From Athripsodes cinereus (taxonomy: Eukaryota; Arthropoda; Insecta; Trichoptera; Leptoceridae), in contig OX388329.1 in NCBI GenBank assembly GCA_947579605.1, positions 21,904,299-21,968,298 of the forward strand: 64,000 nucleotides of DNA, read 5' to 3'. Both the position numbers and the translations under genes were made by a program. Under the pieces are notes generated by a model. That model was not told the origin of the DNA, did no database searches, and saw nothing but the letters and a program-made list of their open reading frames with translations. Positions 22,401 to 33,232 of the stretch are shown here, one piece after another (the stretch's first letter is position 1; each line of letters opens with the position of its first letter).

Positions 22401-25400
22401 GTTAAAAGTTAATTACTTTTATCTTATTGTTTGCTTGAAAACTTTCATCTCAACACCAAGATCTATTGAAAAATCACAACAATTTCTGTAAATGGAATAT
22501 GTAAACTTTTCATTTCTATAGATAAACATAAAAATTATCGAAGTAGTGTCGTTCATTCTGAATTAACACGGTATTATTTTTAACCAAAACTTGCAAACTT
22601 TTTCATATACCATCCATTAGTATGATGCATTTGGATACGAAGTAAAATTGATTCTCAAAATGTTGTGAGATCGGTGTACACAAATAATATATGATTGTAC
22701 GAGTGAGGTATTTAAGCTTATTTAAGTTGATATTATGACCGGTTCGTTGTCTTTCGCAACCCATTAACGTGCCCCTCCGTTGTGTATTTAACCTTTTGAA
22801 GCACCTTTACTATTATTGATGAAGCTATTGATCATATTGTTATTGAACAACTTGCACCCATATTAGGCAAACAGTAGCCGACACTGGCAAATATGGTAAG
22901 AACGCATTACAAATGTTTACATTGTACGGTGTGTATCGTAATGTACATGAATGGAATAATAATTTTAATATTCAGAGTAGGATCTGACACATCATCTTAT
23001 ATGTAGTTCTTATTATTCACCTTCTATGATTTCTTTGGTGGTTGTAAGTTGTATGCCTTTTAGTTTTTTTTTTGTTACACTCCCCTTTTTCTTTCTGAAG
23101 TTTTCATTGTGTGATGTGACAATCTTTTCTGTGATTTTCCAACAACTTTCCTTTTTTCTTTTGCCACACCATTCGTCCACCTAAGGTCGGTGTAACACCA
23201 ACTTATTTATTATATTGATGTACAAATGTTTGATATTACCCCCCCCCCCCCCCCCATCTCATTACTATGTTTGCAATGCCAATATTTTTCTTCATTTCAA
23301 ACATCTCAAAAGTGATAATTGAAATCGCTTTATATCGGTGAAAGATTAGCAACAATGTTCGATATTTCTTTGAATTATTTCAAATTCAAATGATTTTTTA
23401 CCTTAATCATTTGAACAGTCTATTGATTGGCCAGGTCAAGGGAACTTGAACTTTGCTCATATGTATGTATTGTTACGTATGAAGCATCTGGTAAATTTGT
23501 TCTAGGAGCGTCTCTCCGTAGATCACGCCCCTTGGTCGTGAAGAGTACGACACTGGCTGGCAAGTATAATTGACACACGTTCAACGCCAATTAAATCAAA
23601 CTATGTTCGCGGTGAGGAGACTTCGCGGAGTTGTGTCATAGGTGAACGGGCATTCGATCAATACACATAACAACTTATTATTATCATCATCATTTGTGTT
23701 GTTTTGAATTAACGAGTGCGTGTGTGTGTATGTATATGTGTGTCTGTTTTTAGTCCTTGTCGTCTCGTAAATTAATAGATACTCTAGTGTTTTAATTGAA
23801 TCTCTGCGTAGTTTTTAAGAGCTCAGGAGTGCTGTTACTTTATCAACATTTATGTGTCATTTCTCTTCTTACCGGCTTATTTTTTAATATAATAGTGTCA
23901 ATTTGTTAGCTTTCATTATATTTTCCTTTGTATCCATTTTTTATTTGAACATTTGTATTTTGCTTTATAATTCATTTTAATATTATTGTAATTAACCGGA
24001 TTTCATTGGGGCTATTATAGTTTATCGTAATCATCTGTTGTAGTAATATTCCCGTGTAACCCAGTTTACGAAATGTTTTCCATTTTATCGTTTATATAAA
24101 TTTCAGTTTTTGATAATCAGCATATTATTATTATTATGCATGTGTTCGTATTAAAATTATTCGTATAATTTCGATGAATAGCAATGTAATAATTTGACCT
24201 TGTTTTCATCATAAAAACATGTTTCGCAATACGTGTAATTGTGTGTGCTTTGTTGTTATATTATATACCCAGTATAACATATTTGGTTTACACTTGATTA
24301 TAACACATGCATAGTTTGCCATATCAGTGTACCAACCATAATAATGCTTATTTCATCTGTGTTTATGTTATTTTTTAATAGGACGACTAAATACTAGTGT
24401 TTTCTATTAGCATTATTATTATTTTTACATTCGAAAATGTCGACTCTAAATCGTCTGAAAGTGGTTTCGATAATAAAACAATTGCTTAAGGAACTGTGTT
24501 CTGGGATTGACTTACTGTGTTTAATACTCCAAAAGTTGTGTTTATATTCGAAGAATTTAGTCTGTAATGTGAACTGGGCTAAAATAACATTCATGTGTAT
24601 TCTCTTTAGATGAAGCAGTGATTCAAGTATGATTTGTAAAATTTAAGCCAAGCATACATTTAGCCTTACCACTTTCAACAACTTTTTCCTTCACGGCTAT
24701 ATTAATAAATTTTTCTTCTCATTCTTTCTCTGCAACTAATATTTATTTGAGTTCTACTGCACTTTATTGTATTTACTTATATATATTTCGAATTACAATT
24801 TATTTTTACATTGTATTCTGTGTCAGGATTTGTTGACAGCTAAATTCTTTCTTATTTATTTGTATAACTGGTTATAGGTAACTATTGAATCATCTTCGCA
24901 TTATCAATTACAATGATTCTTCCTCGATATTTTCTTATCTTCATCGATTTGATATACTTAATATATATCTTAATCTATCACCGTTCCGAATATGTATTTA
25001 TACTTCTACATGACACAAATATGTACCTACATATAAACACACACGTTCTCACCTGTTGTTATATAAAGTACCATAACTATTATAGTTAACATTATGTAGT
25101 TATTACTTTACATACTCACTAGGTATAACATTCATTATATTATTTCAGTATAAATTGTATTTTTAAAACCTCAATACCTTCGCAGTAACAGCTAATAACA
25201 AGCTCTATACGATCACAGTGTTGGTTAGTTCATAGTGATGGTGTGTTAAATTAGTTTTGCTTTCCAATACTCCTTTTTATAATAATACACATCATATTAA
25301 TAAAACACAACTTATTTTATTGTGTGAAACTTTTCAGTTCAGTATAATAAATTAAGTATTATCAGTATTATGAAAAAATAAAATTAGAAGCTTTGGCAAA

Positions 25401-25570
25401 ATGTTGTATTAAAATATTACAAGTATTTTGAGACTTAATCATCATCTCATCAGAAATGGAAGTAGCTACGTTACCTGTTATTGAGTAAGTAAATAATTTA
25501 TGCAACGTTTTATTGATAATTGCCTTTTTTATTAGTTTTTTTCTATTCGCTGTTCGAAGTTATTTTTGAG
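22401..25570. other. AT-rich non-coding sequence with a poly-C tract and one GC-richer block
   Basis: No coding exon is supported. A 17-base C run occupies 23239-23255. A GC-richer block at 23500-23660 (GGAGCGTCTCTCCGTAGATC, TTCGCGGTGAGGAGACTTCG) could be regulatory or a leader exon, but has no splice pair that convinces. Confidence 0.4.
23239..23255. repeat. Poly-C homopolymer, 17 bases
   Basis: Seventeen consecutive C residues in a strongly AT-rich region. Confidence 0.95.
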
Positions 25571-25769
25571 TGTGTATTTTTTGTGTTTGGTTAGTTTATG
25601 AAAAAAAATACATTACCAAACAAGACAAAGTTGAATGTTTATTGGCGAGTCCAAGCATATTTTGAATGTTTTTTATCACTCTATTTTCATTTTATAATGT
25701 ACCTATATAAAAAAAAGTTGTGCATGTTTTTAATTGAATATAAAAAATATGAGAGAAAACACTCTCCGA

Positions 25770-26640
25770 CCTGTTTGGTGGTACTGCAATGTCCACGGAA
25801 TCTCAGGGCATTTTTGGAATTTGTGGAGACACGTGTTTCTCGGTGGGATCTCCTGCATCAGCCAGGTTTACCCCCGACTGAGGTAGGAGTGCTCTAGGAT
25901 TGATTATTGCCCTTTGCGGCGGGTTCTGTTAGGGAAACTTGTTATTTGTTGTGTTTCATCCTGTCTCCCTTGGTGGAGAGTAGATATGGGAGGGATGTTC
26001 CTGTTGGGAGAGAAATATCTTTTCATTACGCTGGTAACGGCGACTCTCAGGTCTCACCTTCTGAAAGCCCAATAACAAGTCTCTGGACACCTTATTTCGG
26101 CCTCTGATCCAAATGAAATACTGTACTTTATTGTTATGTACATTGATAATTATGCTTGCTTGTTATTTTTTTTGTGTCTTTTGTTAGTCATTGTTGTTTG
26201 GCTTTTTTTTTTTTTTTAAAAAAAAGATATATCTGGGTTTGTTATAAACCCAAATACAACTTTATACACCTTTCACACTAAGCTAAAAGCTTGTGCCGTG
26301 AAAGGGGAGTTTGCCGGCACCTGGAATCGAACCACGGACCCCTTGTTCTGAAGGCCGAGACTCTACCTCCAGGCTACCGACGAACTCTTTATTGTTATTC
26401 ATTGTGTTTGATTCGTTTGTGATTGAATTTTATCCTCCTGAGAGGGGTATCGAAGACATAAATGTAGCATAAAAGATTCACACGAGGCGGTATTGGCCGG
26501 CCAACCCTTCAGGCTGCCCACTAGGGCCCGCCCGTGAGGAGAAAAGTTTTGCTTAAAAGAGCGAATAAATAGAAGTCCCCTGATTTCTGAGATATCCGGG
26601 TATGGAAGAGAGTCATCAATGGTTGAATATAAAAAAAGCA
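25770..26640. repeat. GC-richer unclassified repeat-like segment, split by SINE-B
   Basis: Segments 25770-26110 and 26420-26620 are conspicuously richer in G and C than their surroundings (CACGTGTTTCTCGGTGGGAT, GCCGGCCAACCCTTCAGGCT). The interrupted plus-strand frames read like decayed non-coding 3' sequence of a retroelement, but no domain is recognisable. SINE-B at 26203-26385 lies between them. TTTATTGTTAT occurs at 26129-26139 and again just after the SINE, a possible but unproven duplication. Confidence 0.35.
26203..26385 (-). mobile_element. SINE-B copy (tRNA-derived), nearly complete
   Basis: On the minus strand, from the head: GTTCGTCGGTAGCCTGGAGG (A-box region), GTCTCGGCCTTCAG, TCCGTGGTTCGATTCCAGG (B-box), GCCGGCAAACTCCCCTTTCA, CTTAGTGTGAAAGG, GTATTTGGGTTTATAAC, CCAGATATATC and an A-rich tail. 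It is one of the two most complete copies. Confidence 0.9.
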
Positions 26641-27140
26641 TTTGGATGAGAAAGAATGTGTTAAGTGTGGTATATTTTTGTTTTGTTTGTTTTTTTATAG
26701 TTCACCTATATGTAAATATATTTTTTATTTATTCATGAAATGTACGACTAACGCCTTTTTACAATCAACTTGAACAAGAAATTTATAGTCTTCAATCACA
26801 AAAAAATAAAATTGATCAATAAAAAAGAAAAATAAGGAAACACAACTAGGTGCATTAGTATTCTATCAACAAATACATATAGGCATACATTTAAAGTTAG
26901 TTCATGCACATGGTATTTACCAACTAAATATAGGCATGCAAGTTTATAGTCGTGTATCCATACATATTTTTTTCATTATAATGTTATTAAGCACTGCAAA
27001 TCTTTTGTTTTGTATAGACATTTATTTTTCTTATTGCACATCATACATAGCAGATAGATATGTACATGGTGCGGCAAAAACGTAATGAGACTGGCAACAC
27101 TGCAACCGATCTGGCAATGCTGGGGTATTGTCCTAGTCCT

Positions 27141-27300
27141 ATTTTTGGGTTTATGTTATAAACCCAAATACAACCTTATACACCTTTCACAGTAAGCTAT
27201 TAAAAGCTTGTGTCGTGAAAGGGGAGTTTGCCGGCACCTGGTATCGAACCACGGACCCCTTGTTCACGAGGCCGAGACTCTACCTCCAGGCTACCGACGA
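27141..27300 (-). mobile_element. SINE-B copy
   Basis: The same landmark order as the 26203-26385 copy, from TCGTCGGTAGCCTGGAGGTA to TTTGGGTTTATAACATAAAC. The 3' end stops before the GATATATC stretch. Confidence 0.9.
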
Positions 27301-27379
27301 AATTAAATTTAATTAATCAATTAGATATTTGAGGATTAATAAAATTATGCATCTACAGCTGACAATGAAATAACGACAA

Positions 27380-27500
27380 TCTACTTTTGGCAGAACACCG
27401 AATAATATGTAGACTAAATATTAGGTATTTGGTCGAATAGTAAAAATGTTGCCGAATAGACAGAATACCGAATAGTTGCCTAATATTCGTTGCATCTCTA
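27380..27500. repeat. CCGAATA-rich repeat, copy 1
   Basis: GGCAGAACACCGAATAATAT, GTCGAATAGTAAAAATGTTG, CCGAATAGTTGCC, AATATTCGTTGCATCTC. It matches a second copy at 50730-50888. Internal ATTCGG/CCGAAT inversions suggest the end of a non-autonomous hAT-type element, but only one terminus (GCATCTCTA) is seen. Confidence 0.6.
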
Positions 27501-28107
27501 ATATTATTTCATTTCGTAGTTTGACAGTCTGACGATGCAAACTTGGAATTCGCGAAACCAATTTTGCTTAGTTCATAAGTTAATACATAATAAATTATTA
27601 TTCATTTCATCGAATACCTTATTTAAAAAATCAATGAAAAAGTTTGGAATCAAATGATGTCGAATTAATATAGTGCAAATTAACATAAAATTGACCATAG
27701 ATACTCGTTTACCATCACAGTCATCGGTTTGTATTATTTGTCAATCAGACATCTGTAAGATACCTGCAAAGACATAGGTGGGGTAGGTTATGTTCCGCAG
27801 TTGAGAGGAATAGCTGTTACCACCTTTACCTTCACCAGCAGTGTCTTATTATCAGTAAGATATCATTTTATTAAATTTTAGTGGAATGTTGACCAATCTT
27901 TGAAGAAGGAAATTATGTATATGAAACTGATATAGTGTCCGCGTACAGTCGTATTGTAAGTATGACATTAGTTATTCAATCAATATGGAAGGAACTGATG
28001 TCATATTTATCCAGTGTGAATCAAATCAAAACTGATCATCGTATTTTCACTAGAACTATCGCTTTTTTATCATCACTGTCAATATGCTATCATTTATAAT
28101 AATAATA

Positions 28108-28486
28108 CTAGCTGACCCGGCAAACGTTGTTTTGCCATGTGCATTATTTATTTGTCATATTGTACATTAAGTATATATCGACCAGAGTTGAAAATGATTG
28201 AATTACTAATATCACTATTAAAAAATAGGGGTCGATGGTAGAAGGTTGAAAATTTAGGGTTCTATGTATTTTTAATGCCTCACCATAAAAAAAATAAAAC
28301 ATTTTGTCCAAAAAGTAAAAAAAATTGGGTTGAACAACCCTTAACTTTATGGGGAATGAAAAATAGATGTTGTCTTATTCTCAGACCTACCCGATAAGCA
28401 CACAAAATTTCATCAAAATCGGTCCAGCCGTTTCGGAGGAGTATGAATACAAACACCGTGACACGAGATTTTTTTTTTATATTAGA
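28108..28486 (-). mobile_element. Non-autonomous Helitron (379 bp)
   Basis: On the minus strand it starts with TC (TCTAATATAAAAA) after an A and ends GCCGGGTCAGCTAG before a T. A hairpin (GGCAAAACAACGTTTGCC) lies just upstream of the terminal CTAG. The inner phrase AAATTTCATCAAAATCGGTC (plus strand, before CAGCCGTTTCGGAG) is a familiar feature of dispersed lepidopteran repeats. It encodes nothing. Confidence 0.85.
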
Positions 28487-28699
28487 TATTAACGGTAGTG
28501 AAAGTGTTGACACACCGTGTTACATTACATTATGATGAATCGGCATAAGACAAAAGTCATTGAAGATCTAGATCAAAAGACTATTAAAACAAAAAAAGAA
28601 ATTCAATACGTTTTGTGTGATTATTTGGGTGTACTCGTATACTCAATCATTATAGTGTGAGCCCCTCAATTATTTTTAACAAATAATTTTTTCTCTTTC

Positions 28700-28745
28700 A
28701 GCCTATTCCCAGTCACTTCTGGGCGAAAGGCCTTCATCGATTTTT
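28700..28745. repeat. Possible LINE scrap
   Basis: CCTATTCCCAGTCACTTCTG then GGCGAAAGGCCTTCATC resembles the coding end of LINE-D (TCTCCATTGCTGGATGTAGG then CCTCTTCC at 33248). It is too short to classify. Confidence 0.35.
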
Positions 28746-29002
28746 GTATTCTCCAAAATATATTAGTAAAATACAATCAATTCGAATTTATATAATTTAA
28801 AAGCTCAATTAGTTGACTGGTTGGTTTCCCCGCTAATGGGATAGATATTTTTCTATTGATTTATTCTTTACTGTACATTGATTACGATCAATTTTACAAT
28901 TTCAAATCAACATACAGATAGTTAGTTTATCGCTGAGTTGCAGTTTCTTCCAACTAACTCAATTTTATCCAAATATAATTATAAAATGTTAACAAAGGAA
29001 GA

Positions 29003-29010
29003 GAGTAGGT
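29003..29010. repeat. Target-site duplication, left copy
   Basis: GAGTAGGT here and again at 32542-32549, exactly flanking the inverted termini of the 3.5-kb transposon. Eight base pairs is the duplication length of the hAT and P superfamilies. Confidence 0.9.
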
Positions 29011-29760
29011 TAGGGTGTTTCATTTTATAAGGCAAAAAATAAAATGCAATTTTTTTACAATATTCGCTTGCGCCCCGAGTCTCAGTGATGCAAAAGATAT
29101 ATTATATGCCAAATTTCAAGAAGATTGGATAATATTTACAGGTGGCACACTTTGACCACTTTTTTAAAAGTAAGCAAAAAATAAAAAATTTCAATGTGAA
29201 TTACTTTTATTGGGAAAACTAGAGATCATTAATTTATCAGCATTGAATGATGAAATCCGTTATTTTATTTGCTTGATGACAACCTTTCTGTGATGCTCGA
29301 CTACCCTCAGCAAGAATTGTTTTTGTTGCTCGTCCCTGATTGATTCGTTCAACTTTTTTACTAAAGCAATTCCTCTTTCTGCGCTATCATTGACCATGTT
29401 CAGAGCATTAACGTGACTTTTTAGAGAATGACTGAAGTATTCTGTCATGCCGTGGATACCGAACAATAGGGAACTTTCACAATTTTTTATTTTAAGCTCA
29501 AAAAATAGTACTAAAAATTATGGTGTTATTTTTTTTTTCAATATGCATTTTTAAGGCTTTTATCACCATTTGAAAAAGCAATTTTCGCCCCACGGCGCAA
29601 AACGGTTCACTCACGACGGAATGTATGTGTGACGTCACAATGCGCTAGTACTGCCCGCCGCCCGGATAGCTAGTCGAATTTCGTAGGGTTGCGTGAAGGA
29701 AGCCGGTGTTTGCGTTTAAATTTCAATCATTTGGTATCGATAACATTTATTTAAAATATA

Positions 29761-29968
29761 ATGAATACATCAAGGACTCATCACAAATATCGTTCAGTTC
29801 CATGGTGTATAAACACGTCTGTAACTACTCCAGAAAAAGCGTTTATTTCGATCCCTAAGCCAATGCAAGTGCGTCGTAAATGGTACAAAACTATGAAAAA
29901 AGACTTTTCAAATAGCAAAATTTCTACAAAATTAACTGTTTTTTGTTGCAAAGATTACTTCTGTGTAA
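29761..29968 (+). pseudogene. THAP zinc-finger exon with lost zinc ligands
   Basis: The ATG at 29761 opens a frame whose sequence fits a THAP domain: YRSVPWCINTSVTTPEKAF, ISIPKPMQVRRKWYKTMKKD, and a C-terminal FCCKDYFC. THAP domains bind DNA through a C2CH zinc centre and commonly form the N-terminus of P-type transposases. Here the first cysteine is an arginine (CGT) and the histidine of C-x2-H is a tyrosine (TAC), each one transition from the expected codon. The frame reaches a GTAAGT donor at about 29968, so this was probably a first exon; no partner exon is recognisable. It is an inactive transposon gene, not a host factor. Confidence 0.65.
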
Positions 29969-30050
29969 GTACTTTGTATGATTATGTATTTTTAAGTTAA
30001 ATTATTTTGTTGTGTGAATCGCTATTTATCTAATAAAAATAACTCGCCCG

Positions 30051-30345
30051 GCATCAGTTAAGATGGTCTGGACATGTTTAGCGTATGTACGATGAAAGGA
30101 TGACAAAGAGGATGTATTTATCTGAAAGAGGGGGTATGAGGAAGTGTGGACGTCCAAGAACCACGTGGCTTGATCACGTCGATCAAATTCTTAAGTAAGG
30201 CCACGTGTTTAGTAGGAGAAATCGGCGTGCATGTATGAGAAACTGGATGAATGTAGAGGAAGCGAAAGAAGTATGTAAGGATAGATCTATGTGGCGTTCC
30301 GTTCTCTCTGCCTACCCCACCTGGGACGTGGCGTGAGGGTGTATA
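30051..30345 (+). mobile_element. LINE-A 3' fragment inserted in the THAP-type element
   Basis: Starts at RHQLRWSGHV (LINE-A has VNKLRWFGHV) and continues MYDERMTKRMYLSERGG and CGRPRTTWLDHVDQIL to the YPTWDVA-like end before TGA at about 30334-30336. In-frame stops occur at the TAG after GHV and the TAA near 30196. The tail GGGTGTATAATAAAG is a degenerate GTATAG tail. It is younger than the element it sits in. Confidence 0.85.
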
Positions 30346-31432
30346 ATAAAGTAAGTGAATATTAAAAATTTAACCAAATTATGTGCCTATTAACGGAGCC
30401 ATTGTCAAACTAACATAGTTCTACCTCCATTTAAACAGACGGCGCTTGTCCTAAAAAAACACTACAAATCTAAAGTTGTTTAGAGACATCATGATAAACA
30501 TGCACCAAATGGGTTACCTTTATAGGTATATGTGCTTTTTAGTATTTATTTAACAGAAAACAACAATAGTTTGACACTGAGCAATATTTGTACGTATAAT
30601 TTTATAAGCCAGGTACAAATCACTCAAATATGAACACAAAGCGTTCCTGTAAGAGGCTAGGTTTGAACACACGCTTTTTAGCACTTATATACATGAAAAA
30701 GCAGAGAGGATTCATAAAAATCATGAAAAATATAACACATGAGCACATTTGAATCGTTTAAAACTTTAAAATATACAAGTAACTTGCGCGCGTCTATCTC
30801 CGATCAACACAGAAAACACCGAGAAATGATAACAAAGTAGCTGCGTCGAAGCTAGCACTAGCGCATGATGACGTCACAACGTAAAGATTCAATAACAGGG
30901 CGTTTTAAATTTTGACAGAAAACGGGGATTTTTAAATTGAAAATAATGAATGAAAAGTTTTATTTTATGATTTATTATTAGGATATTCGTGATCAGCGTA
31001 ACTTTATCAATATAAATTGATAACTTTTTTTCATATTCCTCACGCATGCATGTTCCCTATTCAAAGAACACCTTTGTTTTATTACTAACGAAATGGCTTA
31101 GTTCTTTTCCTTCAAAAACAAGGTTTTTACTTTCTAATCGTTTTAGTGACTTTTTATTTGCAGATTTGATTTCTAAATTTTCAATAATATTTTCCTTATC
31201 AGCCTGTGTCAATGCGTTCGTCTAAAAAAGCCAGTCCCACATTTTTTTCTGACAGATACCAAAGGTGTCTCTTAGCAACTGCGAGAGTACTTTTTTGATA
31301 TCTGTTAAGAAGCTAAAGCATATCCAAATCATTTTTTGGAGGCCATCGACTCACAATGCCTCGTGCCAAAAGCAAACGTATATGAGGCTGACAAAATATG
31401 CAACCCGTTTCATTCCTTTCAATTCTTTTTGA

Positions 31433-31685
31433 GAAGTATTCAACTTAAAAAATTAATAAGTAAAAAATACTTAAGAGTTTTAAATTTCTTTATTTATCAG
31501 TTACACGTGTTTCGGGTTGCAAGCCCATATTCATACAGTATGAATATGGGCTTGCAACCCGAAACACGTGTAACTGATAAATAAAGAAATTTAAAACTCT
31601 TAAGTATTTTTTACTTATTAATTTTTTAATTTAAAAATGGAGTTTTACTCATTTAGTGAAAACAAAATTAGTGAAGTATTCAACT
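31433..31685. repeat. 13-bp direct repeats flanking a palindromic insert
   Basis: GAAGTATTCAACT occurs at 31433-31445 and 31673-31685. The sequence between is foreign to the transposase frame, so the repeats look like a target-site duplication of retrotransposon length. Confidence 0.75.
31445..31629. mobile_element. 185-nt perfect palindrome
   Basis: 31445-31536 and 31538-31629 are exact reverse complements (92 bp each, checked base by base) around a single A at 31537. A further ~43 bp, GTTTTACTCATTTAGTG-containing, completes the insert. The arms contain CCCGAAACACGTGTAAC. The lack of even one mismatch implies very recent origin or ongoing gene conversion. An assembly or cloning artefact is less likely because clean direct repeats flank the insert. 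Confidence 0.9.
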
Positions 31686-32549
31686 GTTTAGAAAACAGTC
31701 AGTCACTAGAACTGCAACCCTATCTTCCAGAGTTTTGACACACCCTCGGCCAACTGACGGCAACAGTTTATTGTCCAAGCGTAACACCAAATGTGGGGGA
31801 TTTTCAAAGAGCGATTTTTCGATTTTCTTCGTCATATTACTTCTTCTGCCTCTTCGTCACTAGGTGATGATGACGATGGAGATAAGTCTTCCAGTGTAAC
31901 TGTTTTAATGATTTCAGCCATAGATTTGTAATGCTTATTTTTATATGAAACACTTTGGTCTTGTTTTTTACGCTTATTTCTTATTTTCGAGGCAAAAATC
32001 TTGTCTACCGTACTCATTGACGAGCTCATGCGATCTTGTCTTTGTGACCTTAGAAATTATTTATCTTCTTGTGGTACGCTAGTCATGTCCATCACATTTT
32101 GCCGCGAAATATCAAATAACTCAACGAGATCACCCTTCCAAATGTGCCGTTTCATATTTACTTTATCCGTCTTCGTCAATTTCTCTTCAATCAGATTTTT
32201 GTATTCTTTGCTCACTTTGTACATTGTATGGCTGACTAAAATGACACTAACACCATCTTTTAATTCAAGATTGAACAATTTAATTCAAGAGTAAAACAGT
32301 TTTCTCAATACCTGTGGTGTATCGATGCTCCGCTCCCCTTGTATGTCTGGCGCCGCCCGCCTACAAAGAACTTCAGTTATAGAAATTTCACTAGTTCGAG
32401 ATAAAAGTGGTCAAAGTGTGCCACCCCTAAATATTATCCAATCTTCTTGAAATTTGAAATATATATCTTTTACATCACTGAGACTCGGGGCGTGAGCGAA
32501 TATATATGAAAATCACATCTTTGGAAAAATGAAACACCCTAGAGTAGGT

Positions 32550-33232
32550 ACATTGGAAAAGAAGAGATATGAAAAGGAACTACGATACACTATATACCTG
32601 TTTTAAGTCTTTTGTCAATAGGTTTTATTAGTTTTGTTTTAAAAACATATTGTCTTAAGATTTATGAAGTTTTTTCTAATTGGCGACAAAACCTATAATC
32701 AATCATAACTACATATATTTATTTGAAAGAAAGAATGTTTTCTATAAATCTATTATTAAATAATACTAAAACACCCTATGTAATATAACATATATGTAAT
32801 ATGGGATATGAGAGCGTAGAATGATTTTCTATGGAAAATAACATAGCCTTCACTTTTTTGAAGTACTTTTTTGAACATATTGAAGTACTTTTTTAAACAG
32901 CATTACATTAAATTACATTACTGAAAGCGTACAAAAACAACTAATTTTCAAATTAAAGTTAGATATATGAAGGCAATATAAGGAGTGACGTGTAATTGCA
33001 ATATTGTTAAGAAAGTCTTATACAAATTTGATATTAATAATTTTATATATTTATTCCAAAATAGTACATAAAAACAAACATAAAGAACAACACTATGGAA
33101 TAAATTACCCCACTTTACTAAAATCCGTTCTGGGGCAATGCTAAGATAAAATACAAATACAAAAATACAATTTAAAAATATTACAAAAGAATACAACTCT
33201 TCTTTCATGTACACTTGAATAATATACTTACT
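32550..33232. other. AT-rich non-coding sequence
   Basis: A TTATATATTTATTCCAAAAT stretch near 33041 resembles the tail of a LINE on the minus strand. Nothing else is supported. Confidence 0.4.

Larger units (their letters stand above)
29465..31061 (+). mobile_element. THAP-type DNA transposon nested in the transposase gene
   Basis: AATAGGGAAC at 29465-29474 is the inverse of GTTCCCTATT at 31052-31061. Both limits coincide exactly with the break in the host transposase frame, so the intervening ~1.6 kb is an insertion. Inside lie a THAP-domain exon on the plus strand, a LINE-A piece, and GTGACGTCA-type sequences near both ends (29629-29639, 30867-30877). No perfect target duplication is visible, so the superfamily (P or Kolobok-like) is open. 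It is a decayed or deleted derivative: no catalytic domain follows the THAP exon. Confidence 0.65.
29260..32278 (-). pseudogene. Decayed transposase of the 3.5-kb transposon
   Basis: Pieces of one minus-strand protein appear in order. 32278-32057 holds KEYKNLIEEK and DLVELFDISR. 32029-31687 continues with SSSMSTVDKIFASKI, an acidic linker ending SDEEAEEVI, then (frame change) PPHLVLRLDNKLLP. 31445-31066 includes RHLWYLSEKNVGLAFLDERI and ELSHFVSNKTKVFF. 29466-29260 gives MVNDSAERGIALVKKLN and QQKQFLLRVVEHHRKV. These match a transposase-like family found as uncharacterised proteins in many insects and cnidarians (LFDIAH, VLHWDGKLLP, NDTAERG motifs; recalled, not searched). Stops and frame changes are frequent. 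The THAP-type element splits it between KVFF and FGIHGM, and the palindrome splits it again at 31446-31672. Confidence 0.75.
29011..32541 (-). mobile_element. 3.5-kb DNA transposon (hAT- or P-like) with long inverted termini, nested insertions inside
   Basis: Both ends begin TAGGGTGTTTCATTTT, and the inverted similarity continues inward for ~145 bp (29011-29160 against 32398-32541). Shared phrases include CGCCCCGAGTCTCAGTGATG and TTGGATAATATTTA. Perfect 8-bp duplications flank it. The transposase remnant lies on the minus strand. Insertions inside are a THAP-type element (29465-31061) that itself holds a LINE-A piece, and a palindromic insert (31446-31672). The TAGGG start plus 8-bp duplication favours hAT, but superfamily assignment needs a protein search. 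The element is dead. Confidence 0.9.
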
